Below are positions 6,972 through 15,172 of a DNA stretch of 64,000 nucleotides, piece by piece. The stretch is from an uncultured Alphaproteobacteria bacterium (lineage in GTDB: Bacteria > Pseudomonadota > Alphaproteobacteria > Rhodobacterales > Rhodobacteraceae): NCBI GenBank assembly GCA_902537215.1, contig CACBAM010000001.1:1-64000 (forward strand). The letters are read 5' to 3'. Each line of letters opens with the position of its first letter. Within the stretch, counting starts at the first letter, position 1. Position numbers and translations under genes: made by a program. Under the pieces are notes generated by a model, which ran no database searches, was not told the DNA's origin, and worked only from the letters and a program-made list of their open reading frames with translations.

Positions 6972-8144
6972 TTAACTAATACCATTTTTAAATAACAAGT
7001 CGGAAATATTTTTTTTAAATGGGAAAAAGCCTTTATTTGCAAATGGAAACGCATATTTATCCCAATCTCTCATATAAAAAATTGCTTCAATGTTCTGATT
7101 TCTAAGTTCATTAATAAAGTCACTTGTCATGAAGTATTTATTTCCCACCGTCTCATAAGGAAAAATTAAGTTTTTTAATTTTTCACTTTTAGCCCATTTC
7201 AATACAGCTTTTTTTGTTTGGCAGAATTCAAAGCTCGGTAAATCTGAGCGTAGATCTTCGATTAAGTCACTGTCAAACTTATTTACAAAATCGCTCCTGC
7301 TAGATTGATATTCGCTATCATGAAAGATACATCCTTTATGGATAATTTGTTCTTTGCTTAGGAATTGATTTAAAGTGAGATCATTTTTATTTAAAACTAT
7401 CCCTGTATCTTCGCAAGCATTTAGATTTGGCTTTACATAGGAAATCTCAGGCGCTCTTTCATAAGTCTTCCAAAGGTCTTCATTGTAAAAGGGATTTTCA
7501 TTCAGTTGGCCATTTGGGAAAAATTTATCGTTTGTAAAAAGCTTTATGTTATCCGCCTTTGCAACATATATCTTTCCTCTTGTTTGAAGGCCAGCAACCC
7601 AACGCCAGCCTAGAGTATTTGAAGCGGGACACCAATCAACGAGATGATCTTTAAAAAAGTTTGCACCAGAAATCCAACTTTTTCCAAGGGTAAAAATCCA
7701 AATGCTTGCGTACCACATCCGTGCATGATTATGCAGGTATCCTGTTTCTATAAGTTCCTCCGTCCAATGATCGAAGCATTTTATTCCAGTTTTATCAGGC
7801 AGATGAGAGCCGTCGTAACCATTTTCATAGTCCTTATAGACATCAGGTCGCAATTCCAGCCATCCTCTCCAGTAGGTTCTCCAAAAAATTTCTTGAATGA
7901 ATTTGTCCAAAGAAGACATAGAATTTTTTTCCAAAGCTATCTGCAACACCTCATTTTCTGAGACCAGTCGTCGGCGAAGATATGGTGATAGCCTTGAAAC
8001 ATTTGCATGAGGATGGCCCATATCAAAGTTTCTACTCTTTGAATAATTACACAAGCGCTTACTGGAAAAGCTTCTAAAATCGTTTAGTACCTGCTCCTTT
8101 TTTGTGGGAAACCGTTCAGGAGAGTTGTGATCAATGTCATCCAT
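6972..8144 (-). CDS. Photolyase/cryptochrome FAD-binding domain protein without the N-terminal alpha/beta domain
   Basis: From ATG 8144 (a GTG at 8156 is also open) the protein has 390 residues. Residues about 30-230 form a DNA photolyase FAD-binding domain: VSRLSPYLRRRLVSE, FIQEIFWRTYWRGWLE, TGYLHNHARMWYAS and SNTLGWRWVAGLQTRGKIYVAKADNI are the classic helices around the flavin. In ordinary photolyases an antenna-binding Rossmann-like domain of about 130 residues comes first; here only 30 residues precede, while about 150 residues follow, ending RDWDKYAFPFANKGFFPF. So the domain order is unusual. It may repair UV lesions or act as a light sensor; activity is not established for this subgroup. 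Convergent with the phosphatase gene, five bases apart. Confidence 0.8.
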   Translation of the reverse strand: MDDIDHNSPERFPTKKEQVLNDFRSFSSKRLCNYSKSRNFDMGHPHANVSRLSPYLRRRLVSENEVLQIALEKNSMSSLDKFIQEIFWRTYWRGWLELRPDVYKDYENGYDGSHLPDKTGIKCFDHWTEELIETGYLHNHARMWYASIWIFTLGKSWISGANFFKDHLVDWCPASNTLGWRWVAGLQTRGKIYVAKADNIKLFTNDKFFPNGQLNENPFYNEDLWKTYERAPEISYVKPNLNACEDTGIVLNKNDLTLNQFLSKEQIIHKGCIFHDSEYQSSRSDFVNKFDSDLIEDLRSDLPSFEFCQTKKAVLKWAKSEKLKNLIFPYETVGNKYFMTSDFINELRNQNIEAIFYMRDWDKYAFPFANKGFFPFKKNISDLLFKNGIS

Positions 8145-8179
8145 GTTAATCACCAAAATCGTCTAACACGAACTATAGA

Positions 8180-8275
8180 TTAAAAGCCTATTAAAAGGAT
8201 AATTAGAAAAATGAATAGCCCTCCCCACAAAAACGGTGAGTTTTCATTTTCAAGAAGCCATTTGAGTAAATTCAT
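8180..8275 (-). CDS. 31-residue membrane miniprotein
   Basis: Reading the minus strand, GGTGGAG lies seven to eight bases before an ATG that opens a 31-codon frame: a short amphipathic start (MNLLKWLLENENSP) and one membrane helix (FLWGGLFIFLIILLIGF). The strong ribosome binding site, clean length and position 24 bases beyond the 5' end region of the photolyase-like gene make it a likely expressed small membrane protein. It is upstream of and co-directional with that gene, so they may be one transcript. Confidence 0.6.
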   Translation of the reverse strand: MNLLKWLLENENSPFLWGGLFIFLIILLIGF

Positions 8276-8436
8276 TATTATCTCCACCTATAGAAATTGA
8301 AATAGAGCAAATATTTTTTAAATCCAGAGCCAATAAAAAATTTTTATTAGCTACCAAAAGTATGTGAACAAACAAAAAATTGCATTAATGTTGAGTTTTA
8401 TAAAAGATAATCGCGCAAATGCATGGAGAAATATTA

Positions 8437-8814
8437 ATGGAACCCTTTTTCGAATTAAGGATATATCAAGTATATCCAAGTAAAATGTCTGAATGGATAG
8501 AGTTTATGGATACGGAAATTATTCCTTTTCAGAGAGAAAAAGGAATGGAAATAAATGGAACTTTTATAATGAGTAGTTCTGATGAGTTCTTTGAACAAAG
8601 AGGGGAAAGAAAAATGCACTCAGAAACGAAAGGGTCAACTTATGTTTGGATAAGGCGCTTTCTAGATCAAGATCATAAGAAGAGATTGTATGAAGATGTT
8701 TATGAGAGTAGTGAATGGATTGATTATTATAGACCAAAAGTTAGTAAGCTGATTAATCTTAATACCATTGTCGTACATAATTTAACGGCGACCGCAATGT
8801 CACTTTTAAAGTAA
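8437..8814 (+). CDS. NIPSNAP-like family protein
   Basis: Start at ATG 8437 because GGAG sits ten bases upstream; an earlier in-frame ATG at 8419 has no such site. 125 residues begin with FELRIYQVYPSKMSEW, the standard opening of NIPSNAP ferredoxin-like domains, followed by TYVWIRRFLDQDHKKRLYEDVYESSEW and a C-terminal strand. Family members are small dimeric alpha/beta-barrel proteins with no established reaction in bacteria. Monocistronic by spacing. Confidence 0.82.
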   Translation: MEPFFELRIYQVYPSKMSEWIEFMDTEIIPFQREKGMEINGTFIMSSSDEFFEQRGERKMHSETKGSTYVWIRRFLDQDHKKRLYEDVYESSEWIDYYRPKVSKLINLNTIVVHNLTATAMSLLK

Positions 8815-8839
8815 TTTAAAGCTTTCCTACTTGTTCAAA

Positions 8840-9568
8840 ATGCATATCAGAAGCTTTGCAAATGAAATAATCGATATTGGTAATGTAGACTTGGAAATAC
8901 GGGTAGAACGTACCAACAGAAAAAGAACTATTGCATTACAGGTTAAAAATAACAAACTGATCATTAAAACACCTAGAAGTTTATCTAAAAAAACCTTAGT
9001 GGATCTTATCAAGAAAAAACAGCACTGGATAAATCGAAGAGCGATTTTGAATTTCGAAGAGCAGAATTTAAAAAATAGAGAATTTATTGATAATGATAAG
9101 TTTTATTTCAGAGGTGGTGAGTATCGCTTATCTCTAATTTCAAGGAGAAAAGAGGCTGTTAAAATTGAAGGAGGTCTTTTGCTGGTCTCGTATGTTGATG
9201 ATAAATCAATAGGTAGAGAAAACATTAAAAGATTGCTGGAAGATTGGTACTTAAAAGAGTCTATTAAAATTTTGAAAGCAAGAACTGAAGAGTTAGCACA
9301 GCAAATGAGGGTTCAACCATATAAAATCACTGTAAAGAACTACAAGTCAAAATGGGGATCTTGCGCTGCAAATAATAAAATATCTTATAATTGGCGAATT
9401 ATAATGGCTCCAGATCATATAATTGACTATCTAATAGTTCATGAATTAAGTCACATCATCGAACCTAATCACTCTAAGAATTTCTGGTACCAGGTGGGAA
9501 AATACTGCAAAGATTTCCAAAAAAAAAGAAAATGGTTGCGAGAAAACGGGCATAAGCTTGTTTTGTAG
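8840..9568 (+). CDS. YgjP-like M48-family zinc metallopeptidase domain protein
   Basis: 242 residues from ATG 8840 (TTG 8831 is also open). The zinc motif HELSH is at about residues 201-205, with the third ligand in EPNHSKNFW about six residues on; upstream blocks RKRTIALQVKNNKLIIKTP and YKSKWGSCAANNKISYNW are diagnostic for the YgjP/DUF45 group. These are SprT/WLM-like putative metalloproteases; the physiological substrate is unknown. It starts 25 bases after the NIPSNAP gene and could share its transcript. Confidence 0.88.
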   Translation: MHIRSFANEIIDIGNVDLEIRVERTNRKRTIALQVKNNKLIIKTPRSLSKKTLVDLIKKKQHWINRRAILNFEEQNLKNREFIDNDKFYFRGGEYRLSLISRRKEAVKIEGGLLLVSYVDDKSIGRENIKRLLEDWYLKESIKILKARTEELAQQMRVQPYKITVKNYKSKWGSCAANNKISYNWRIIMAPDHIIDYLIVHELSHIIEPNHSKNFWYQVGKYCKDFQKKRKWLRENGHKLVL

Positions 9569-9687
9569 CCCATATTTCGTAAGAAGTATTGAATAGACCC
9601 ATCTGAAGGTGCTATTAATAGAAGGCTCCTATAGAAACATAGCTATTTTTTATCAAATTTTCTAAATTGTAATTTTTGAGGCAAGAA

Positions 9688-10128
9688 ATGTATTTTGAAG
9701 ACTTTTATCAAGGATACTCCTTCGAAACAAAAAAAAAGACAATCACCAAAAAAGATATTATTTCATTCGCTGAAAAATGGGATTATCAATCTTTTCACAT
9801 TGACGAAAAATTGGCAAAGCAGTCCCATTATGGTGGCCTTATAGCAAGTGGCTGGCAAACCATAGCGATTGCCCACAGTTTAATTTTAGATACTCAAAAA
9901 ACCTCGAGGTCCTCAATGGGGTCTCCAGGTTTAGACAAAGTTAATTGGTTTAAACCTGTCAGACCAAATGACACTATTCATTGTACAGTAACAGTCAAGT
10001 CATCGCGCAAATCAAATTCAAAACCTTTTGGAATTACAACAATACTAGTCGAAGTTTTCAATCAAAAGAAAGAACTAGTAGCGGATATGACTGCAGTCTG
10101 GTTTTTGAAATTAGCCAATAGTCAATAG
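9688..10128 (+). CDS. MaoC-like (R)-specific enoyl-CoA hydratase family protein
   Basis: The ATG at 9688 follows GAGG by six bases and is preferred to the TTG at 9676. The 146-residue single hotdog domain has YFEDFYQGYSF at the start, and DYQSFHIDEKLAKQSHYGGLIASGW carrying the D/H pair and conserved SGW used by R-hydratases for water addition, followed by LDKVNWFKPVRPNDTI. Such proteins hydrate 2-enoyl-CoA esters or related acyl chains. Converges with the cupin gene, four bases apart. Confidence 0.88.
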   Translation: MYFEDFYQGYSFETKKKTITKKDIISFAEKWDYQSFHIDEKLAKQSHYGGLIASGWQTIAIAHSLILDTQKTSRSSMGSPGLDKVNWFKPVRPNDTIHCTVTVKSSRKSNSKPFGITTILVEVFNQKKELVADMTAVWFLKLANSQ

Positions 10129-10132
10129 TAAA

Positions 10133-10498
10133 CTAAACAGTCTCCGTATCAAAAGAAGCGGGGCTTGTTATTTCAAGAAGCTCTAAATCTTTTGAATGCT
10201 CTATCTCTCTATGCGATATTTTTGGGGGTTGCAAGACGGAGTCTCCTTCACGAAAAGTAAAGGTTCCTTGGCCCTCATACTCGAAAGTAACCCAACCCTT
10301 GAGTATATAAACCATTTGAAAATCTAATTTATGTAAATGCCATTCGCCCTTGGAATGTTTGCCTGGAACAGCTCTAATTACATTTGCTCCATAATTTCCC
10401 TCTGTGGCTGTGTCTATTCCGAGATCCCTATACTGAAAAAACCCTCTGAGACCCGCTTCAAATTTAGATTTTTCTTTATGTGAAACTGTAAATTTCAT
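10133..10498 (-). CDS. Small single-domain cupin protein
   Basis: AAGGA lies eight bases before the ATG at 10498, so the earlier ATG at 10504 is unlikely. The 121-residue protein shows the two cupin motifs: GKHSKGEWHLHKLDFQMVYILKG (metal-ligand histidines in W-H-L-H) and REGDSVLQPPKISHRE. The fold binds a metal and a small ligand; whether this one is an enzyme or a regulator is not visible. Confidence 0.85.
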   Translation of the reverse strand: MKFTVSHKEKSKFEAGLRGFFQYRDLGIDTATEGNYGANVIRAVPGKHSKGEWHLHKLDFQMVYILKGWVTFEYEGQGTFTFREGDSVLQPPKISHREIEHSKDLELLEITSPASFDTETV

Positions 10499-10699
10499 AC
10501 GCATTTTCCTTATTATTTAATTTCTCAAATTCAATGGTAACAAAAATTTTTCGTATTTTTAAAAAAACATTTAGGCGTAGCTATATATAGTTTAATTGAC
10601 TTGAAAAAAGGAATTTGTTTCGTTGGTATTTTGCGATACCATTAACCATCACTTTTAATAATTTTATTTAATATCAAAAGAAAATGGAAAAGAGTGCAA

Positions 10700-11065
10700 A
10701 TGAAAAATAAGGAAAAAGTTCTTAAGGTAGTGGAAGACTATATCAAAAGCGCATACGAATCTGATGGAGCTATGACCAGAAAAATATTCGATGATGACGC
10801 CAAAGTTACAGGTCATATTAACGGTAAGCTGATAAGACAGACGAAGGAGGCATGGGCAACATTCGTTGAAAAAAACATCCCATCACCGAAAGAACAAGGT
10901 AAATCTAAAGCTTACGAAATATTGATGATTAATGCCGGAGAAGAGACCGCTGTTGTAAAAGTAAAAAGTGAGTATATTAATATTATGTTCATAGATACGC
11001 TTTCGTTTCTCAGAGTCGATAACGAGTGGAAAATTTATAATAAGGTGTTTGAAGCAACCGACTAA
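10700..11065 (+). CDS. NTF2-like (lumazine-binding/DUF4440-type) protein
   Basis: 121 residues from ATG 10700, preceded by AAGAG. The sequence starts with a long helix (KNKEKVLKVVEDYIKSAYESDGAMTRK read in parts), then DDDAKVTGHINGKLIRQTKEAW, a strand pair with AVVKVKSEYINIMFIDTLSFLR, and ends WKIYNKVFEATD. This is the cone-shaped NTF2-like layout of the putative lumazine-binding family (PF12893). Function unknown. A hairpin (TGGTAT-6-ATACCA, about 10634-10651) lies in the upstream gap. Confidence 0.8.
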   Translation: MKNKEKVLKVVEDYIKSAYESDGAMTRKIFDDDAKVTGHINGKLIRQTKEAWATFVEKNIPSPKEQGKSKAYEILMINAGEETAVVKVKSEYINIMFIDTLSFLRVDNEWKIYNKVFEATD

Positions 11066-11087
11066 ATTTTAGAACGGAAAATTTTAA

Positions 11088-11495
11088 ATGAAATTTTTTT
11101 TTAATATTCTTTCCATATGCGCTATCTGCAGTTCTTTTGGAGCGTTTAAAGCAGTTGGTAATGAACTAGACGAGGTCATTTGTAATGCGATGAAAGGTAT
11201 GCAGGCGCAAGAAGAAAAAAAAATTCCTTATAATATAGGCGACTTCGAATTAATAGGGATTACCGTTGATTGTGAGGAAAAAGCTCTGATAACAGAAAAA
11301 AAACACATTCAGTATTCATTATCCGACTTTTCAGAGGATTTTAAGATTACTGCAACTAAAAATTGGAAAAACGCTAATTGTAAAAATATGATATTTAACA
11401 CTAACACAGGTTGGTCAACCACCCAAATTATAAAAGATACTAATAAAAAAGTAGTTCTAAAGTTGGAAGCAAATTTTGAAATTTGCTCTCAATAA
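11088..11495 (+). CDS. Exported protein of unknown function
   Basis: 135 residues. A signal peptide is plausible (KFFFNILSICAICSSFGAFKAVG, cleavage near residue 24). The mature part is about 110 residues with four cysteines (VICNAM, VDCEEK, NCKN, EICSQ), consistent with periplasmic disulfides, and a beta-rich C-terminal half. I recognise no family. It follows the NTF2-like gene by 22 bases. Confidence 0.6.
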   Translation: MKFFFNILSICAICSSFGAFKAVGNELDEVICNAMKGMQAQEEKKIPYNIGDFELIGITVDCEEKALITEKKHIQYSLSDFSEDFKITATKNWKNANCKNMIFNTNTGWSTTQIIKDTNKKVVLKLEANFEICSQ

Positions 11496-11545
11496 ATAAA
11501 AAAAAGAATTCGATCAACCAAACTACACAACACAAATTAGATTTA

Positions 11546-12667
11546 ATGAATAGTAAAAAGCTGGAAATACTAAACACTCAAGATGTTCTGTCTATGAAAG
11601 GAGAAGGATACTATTCACAAAAGACTGCAGGAGCTAAAACTGCCATAGATTCAATACAGGAAATTTTGGAAAAATCTGTAACTCCCCTTCCTAACAAGGA
11701 AATATTGAGGTTTGCAGATTATGGTGCAGCAGATGGAGGAACTAGTCAGGAACTCTGGTACAATTTGATAAACCTTATTAGAAGTAGGGGGGATGACAGA
11801 GTAATTGAGATAATTTACACTGATTTGGCTTCTAACGATTTCTCGACCCTCTTTAAGAAGATGCAGGGGATGCATGGAGAGAAAGAGCTAGCTTATCAAA
11901 AAATCTTTGATAATGTTTTTGTGCATGGGTGCGGTACTGGCTTCCATCAACAATTACTAGCAACAGACAGCTTATCCTTGGGCTTTTCCGCGACAGCTAT
12001 GCATTATGTTTCGGAAAAACCTTGTCAAATAAAAAATCACGTACATATGGTTGGAGCCGATATAGCAGAAAAAAGGCAGTTTATGGACCAAGCAGCCACA
12101 GATTGGGAGTCGATTCTCCTATCGAGGGCTAAAGAACTGGCATCAGGTGGACGCTTTGTATGCATGAATTTTGGAATTGATGAAAAAGGTCGTTATCTTG
12201 GCAACACGGGCGGACATTCAATGTTTGGTAAATTTAATCAGCATTGGAAAACGTACTTGGATCAAGGGACAATAACAAAAGAAGAATATATAAACACTAC
12301 TTTTGCCCAGCATTACAGAACGGTGGAAGAGTTTTGTGCGCCGTTTAATGATAAAATGTCTGAGGTTTCAAAAGCTGGGTTAAAGCTTTTATCATGCAGT
12401 ACAAAATTGACAAAATGTCCCTATCGTGAGACTTATGAAAATAATATTGGGAAGATGTCAAAAAAAGAGTTTGCTGACAGTCTTATTTCAACTACCCGGA
12501 GTTGGTCAGAGACGGTATTTAAAACCGCTTTATCTGATAGATGTGAAAATGAGAGCAACGAAATAATCGACTCTTTTTATGAAAATTATAGGGCAGAAGT
12601 TGAAAGAGACCCGGATGGTCATGCGATGGATTATATTCATATAATTATGGAAATTGAAAAGATTTAG
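11546..12667 (+). CDS. SABATH-type carboxyl O-methyltransferase
   Basis: 373 residues from ATG 11546; a TTG at 11483 would overlap the preceding gene. The order of motifs follows the plant salicylate/jasmonate/benzoate methyltransferase family (PF03492): GYYSQKTAGAKTAI at the N-terminus (SAM/carboxylate contact), FADYGAADGGTSQELW as motif I, IIYTDLASNDFSTLFK for the adenosine-binding acidic strand, and LGFSATAMHYVSEKP, matching the plant 'SSYSLHWLS' segment. SABATH enzymes methylate the carboxyl group of small acids or N-atoms of xanthines using SAM. Bacterial members are few and substrates for them are not established. Neighbours (SDR, cupin) could belong to one small-molecule pathway but this is speculative. 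Confidence 0.85.
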   Translation: MNSKKLEILNTQDVLSMKGEGYYSQKTAGAKTAIDSIQEILEKSVTPLPNKEILRFADYGAADGGTSQELWYNLINLIRSRGDDRVIEIIYTDLASNDFSTLFKKMQGMHGEKELAYQKIFDNVFVHGCGTGFHQQLLATDSLSLGFSATAMHYVSEKPCQIKNHVHMVGADIAEKRQFMDQAATDWESILLSRAKELASGGRFVCMNFGIDEKGRYLGNTGGHSMFGKFNQHWKTYLDQGTITKEEYINTTFAQHYRTVEEFCAPFNDKMSEVSKAGLKLLSCSTKLTKCPYRETYENNIGKMSKKEFADSLISTTRSWSETVFKTALSDRCENESNEIIDSFYENYRAEVERDPDGHAMDYIHIIMEIEKI

Positions 12668-12748
12668 TTTTTGTTGTTGTGGTTAAATTTATTTAGGTAG
12701 TAAAAGTGTTCAAAATTTTTATCTTTTTTAAAACAGGCCTTTTTTTTA

Positions 12749-13489
12749 ATGAATAAGGTTGCAATCGTTACAGGAGCTGGGACAGGGGTGGGGAAAGCCA
12801 CAGCTATTAAGCTTTCTGATGCTGGTTTTAGTGTTATTTTGATAGGGCGACGTAAAGATAAGTTAGAAGAAACAAAGGCAGTGTGTAGTGATCAAGCACT
12901 AGTATTTCCTATTGATGTTAGTAATGAGGCGGATGTAAACAAATGCTTTGAAATGATTAAGAAAAATTTTTCTCGTATCGACGTACTTTTCAATAATGCT
13001 GGTACGTTTCTTTCTTCAAAAACTATAGACGAAATAAAATTCAGTGAATGGAAAGAGGTTATTGAAGTCAATATTAATGGAATGTTTCTTTTCAGTAAGC
13101 ATGCGTTTTCGCTTATGAAAAACCAATCTCCCATGGGAGGCCGGATAATCAATAATGGAAGCGTTTCCTCTATAACCCCAAGACCTGGATCAATAGCATA
13201 TACCTCAACTAAACATGCGGTCACGGGAATGACAAAAAGTTTGGCGCTCGACGGAAGACCATTTAATATTGTTTGTAGCCAAATTGATATTGGGAACGCC
13301 GATACACCAATGACAGAGGGAATAAAGAAAGGAATAATTCAGGCAGATGGTTCCATTAAAAAAGAGCCTACATTCGATCCTGAGCATATAGCTGATGCAG
13401 TGTTACATTTAGTGGGTCTCCCCTTAGATACCAATATTCTTAATATGACAATCATGGCTAGTAATATGCCCTTTATAGGGAGAGGTTAA
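12749..13489 (+). CDS. Short-chain dehydrogenase/reductase
   Basis: 246-residue classical SDR. TGAGTGVG (residues 8-15) binds the nucleotide, with RR at 34-35 following the second strand, which favours NADP(H); NNAG is at 82-85 and the catalytic set is S138, Y151 and K155 (YTSTK). It oxidises or reduces an alcohol/ketone of unknown identity. It lies 81 bases after the SABATH gene and 10 bases before a cupin gene, probably in one unit with the latter. Confidence 0.92.
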   Translation: MNKVAIVTGAGTGVGKATAIKLSDAGFSVILIGRRKDKLEETKAVCSDQALVFPIDVSNEADVNKCFEMIKKNFSRIDVLFNNAGTFLSSKTIDEIKFSEWKEVIEVNINGMFLFSKHAFSLMKNQSPMGGRIINNGSVSSITPRPGSIAYTSTKHAVTGMTKSLALDGRPFNIVCSQIDIGNADTPMTEGIKKGIIQADGSIKKEPTFDPEHIADAVLHLVGLPLDTNILNMTIMASNMPFIGRG

Positions 13490-13499
13490 AAAACACAAA

Positions 13500-13799
13500 A
13501 TGCAAAGAAAAAAAGCTAGTGCAAATATTCAAATAGATAATGAAAGAATAAGGGTAACAGAATATTCATTCAATAGAAATGAAGAAACAGGGTTTCATAT
13601 ACACCAATGGGACTACGTGGTTATTCCGCAAACTAACGGCCAATTATTGCTAATTGATCATAATGAGGTTGAAACAACCACTACCCTTATAAAAGGAAAA
13701 CCTTACTACAGAAATGCAGGTGTATCGCATAATGTAGTTAACAACGGTAAAGAAAAATTAGTTTTTATAGAGGTAGAGATAAAAGCTCATTCAATTTAG
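13500..13799 (+). CDS. Small cupin-domain protein
   Basis: 99 residues. The cupin signature is reduced but visible: EETGFHIHQWDYVVIPQTNGQL (histidine pair in F-H-I-H) and LIKGKPYYRNAGVSHNVVN with the C-terminal motif histidine. Likely co-transcribed with the SDR gene immediately upstream. Enzyme or ligand-binding role not determinable. Confidence 0.8.
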   Translation: MQRKKASANIQIDNERIRVTEYSFNRNEETGFHIHQWDYVVIPQTNGQLLLIDHNEVETTTTLIKGKPYYRNAGVSHNVVNNGKEKLVFIEVEIKAHSI

Positions 13800-13816
13800 A
13801 AGTTTATATAGCTATT

Positions 13817-13830
13817 AAATACTAGTATTT
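13817..13830. terminator. Possible terminator between convergent genes
   Basis: A perfect 14-base palindrome AAATACTAGTATTT is followed on the plus strand by TGCTTTTTG and sits midway between the convergent cupin and NIPSNAP-like-sized genes. It is AT-rich and weak, so termination is only suggested. Confidence 0.3.
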
Positions 13831-13860
13831 TGCTTTTTGAATTCTATTTGCGAGACCCTT

Positions 13861-14187
13861 TCAGAAATAAACATCATGTAAAATAACACCTCTGTTTGAA
13901 AATAATTTCTGTGGTATTTCAGTCTTATTGAACCGTTGTTCTGCTTCCCTGAAGAGTAGTTGACAGTCTACAAAAGCTTTTTCATCCGTATATTCCCACA
14001 GATTACCTAATCGTTGAATGCCATCTTTATTGAAAACTTGACTAACTGTTTGTCTTATAGCTCCTGCTTTAGCGAATTTTGATTGCATGTCTAGCACCAC
14101 CTTTTGCCATTCTTCTCCTCCCACTATTAGATCACTCCTCGATTGGAAATCTTGGGTTATATAACTCATAATTTTGGACTTGATCAT
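13861..14187 (-). CDS. Uncharacterised 108-residue protein
   Basis: AAGGAG six bases before the ATG at 14187 gives a secure start. The protein begins IKSKIMSYITQDF, has a helix-rich middle (GGEEWQKVVLDMQSKFAKAG), a strand IRQTVSQVFNKDG followed by LGNLWEYTDEKAFVDCQ, and ends VILHDVYF. The size and strand/helix alternation resemble small ferredoxin-like dimeric barrels, but no family motif is certain. No export signal. Confidence 0.6.
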   Translation of the reverse strand: MIKSKIMSYITQDFQSRSDLIVGGEEWQKVVLDMQSKFAKAGAIRQTVSQVFNKDGIQRLGNLWEYTDEKAFVDCQLLFREAEQRFNKTEIPQKLFSNRGVILHDVYF

Positions 14188-14263
14188 ATTTTGCTCCTTA
14201 GAATTTAATCTAGATTGGTAAAGAATATTGAAATTCAGATTTTATTCTATTACAACCTAAAAC

Positions 14264-15100
14264 ATGCCGAAAATGGGATTTGATATTAAAAGCAAAATTT
14301 GTTGGATAATAAGGAACATTGTATATGTAAGCATAGGACTTTCAGTTTATTCGACAACAACACAATCTGCTGAACTTACATTAGATATTACCTCTTACAG
14401 TTACCGTGAAGTTGATCAAAACGATAACTTCTTCATGGAGGATAAATCTGCTCCCTTTTTATACAGTTTAGGACTTAGGAACTGGGGAGATGCTAAAGAA
14501 ACTTCAAACACAAAAAGTACTAATTTTAGTTTTCTATATACGCTTGAGTATAGTTTTGGGAATGTTGATTATTCCTCTGCAGGGACGGGTACAATGAAAA
14601 AACAATATTATAAGGGTAGATTAGAATATTATCTTAGCACTGGTTCAAAAGTAGGAGCCAATGATCTATTACCCTACATTGGGCTGGGATATCGCAATCT
14701 ACTTGATGATAGTGGATTTAAAACGTCATCAACCAACCATCTTGGTTATGATAGGCACTCCCAGTACTATTACGTTCCAATAGGGGCTATTTGGTATATA
14801 AGCGATAGACTCTCTTTAAAGTCTCAGTACAACTATTTTCTTGAGGGGAAACAAATAAGCTTTCTTAATGAAATTTTGCCTAATACTTATTCCGTTAATC
14901 CTCAAAATACACAACGTCTTGGTTGGGGATTTGACTTTACATTACGTTCGAAATTAAATAGCGAATGGTCTACTTATGGTTTTTTTAGGTCTTGGAATAT
15001 TGACGATTCCGATGCAGTTTCATGCTCTGCTCTTATTTATTGCATGGAACCAAAAAACCAAACTCATGAAATTGGTGCTGGTATTTCATATCATTTTTAG
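14264..15100 (+). CDS. Outer-membrane beta-barrel protein
   Basis: 278 residues with a signal peptide (hydrophobic stretch about 14-30, cleavage near TQSA) and alternating aromatic/polar strands throughout (LTLDITSYSYREV, FSFLYTLEYSFG, QYYKGRLEYYLS, LPYIGLGYRNLL, YYYVPIGAIWYI, LSLKSQYNYF, WGFDFTLRSKL, HEIGAGISYHF). The chain ends in phenylalanine, the usual BAM-recognition residue. An eight- to twelve-strand barrel is likely; no specific porin or adhesin family is recognised. There are two alternative ATG starts four residues apart. Confidence 0.75.
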   Translation: MPKMGFDIKSKICWIIRNIVYVSIGLSVYSTTTQSAELTLDITSYSYREVDQNDNFFMEDKSAPFLYSLGLRNWGDAKETSNTKSTNFSFLYTLEYSFGNVDYSSAGTGTMKKQYYKGRLEYYLSTGSKVGANDLLPYIGLGYRNLLDDSGFKTSSTNHLGYDRHSQYYYVPIGAIWYISDRLSLKSQYNYFLEGKQISFLNEILPNTYSVNPQNTQRLGWGFDFTLRSKLNSEWSTYGFFRSWNIDDSDAVSCSALIYCMEPKNQTHEIGAGISYHF

Positions 15101-15172
15101 TGACTATTAAAGGTATCTATGGATAAATGTTTGCTTACAGAAAATTATTTTAATGAACCTGGCTAAAGAATA

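Noticed and set aside
8310-8345. AATAAAAAATTTTTATT palindrome before the NIPSNAP gene
   Set aside because: Pure A/T palindromes are expected by chance at this base composition and no function is implied.
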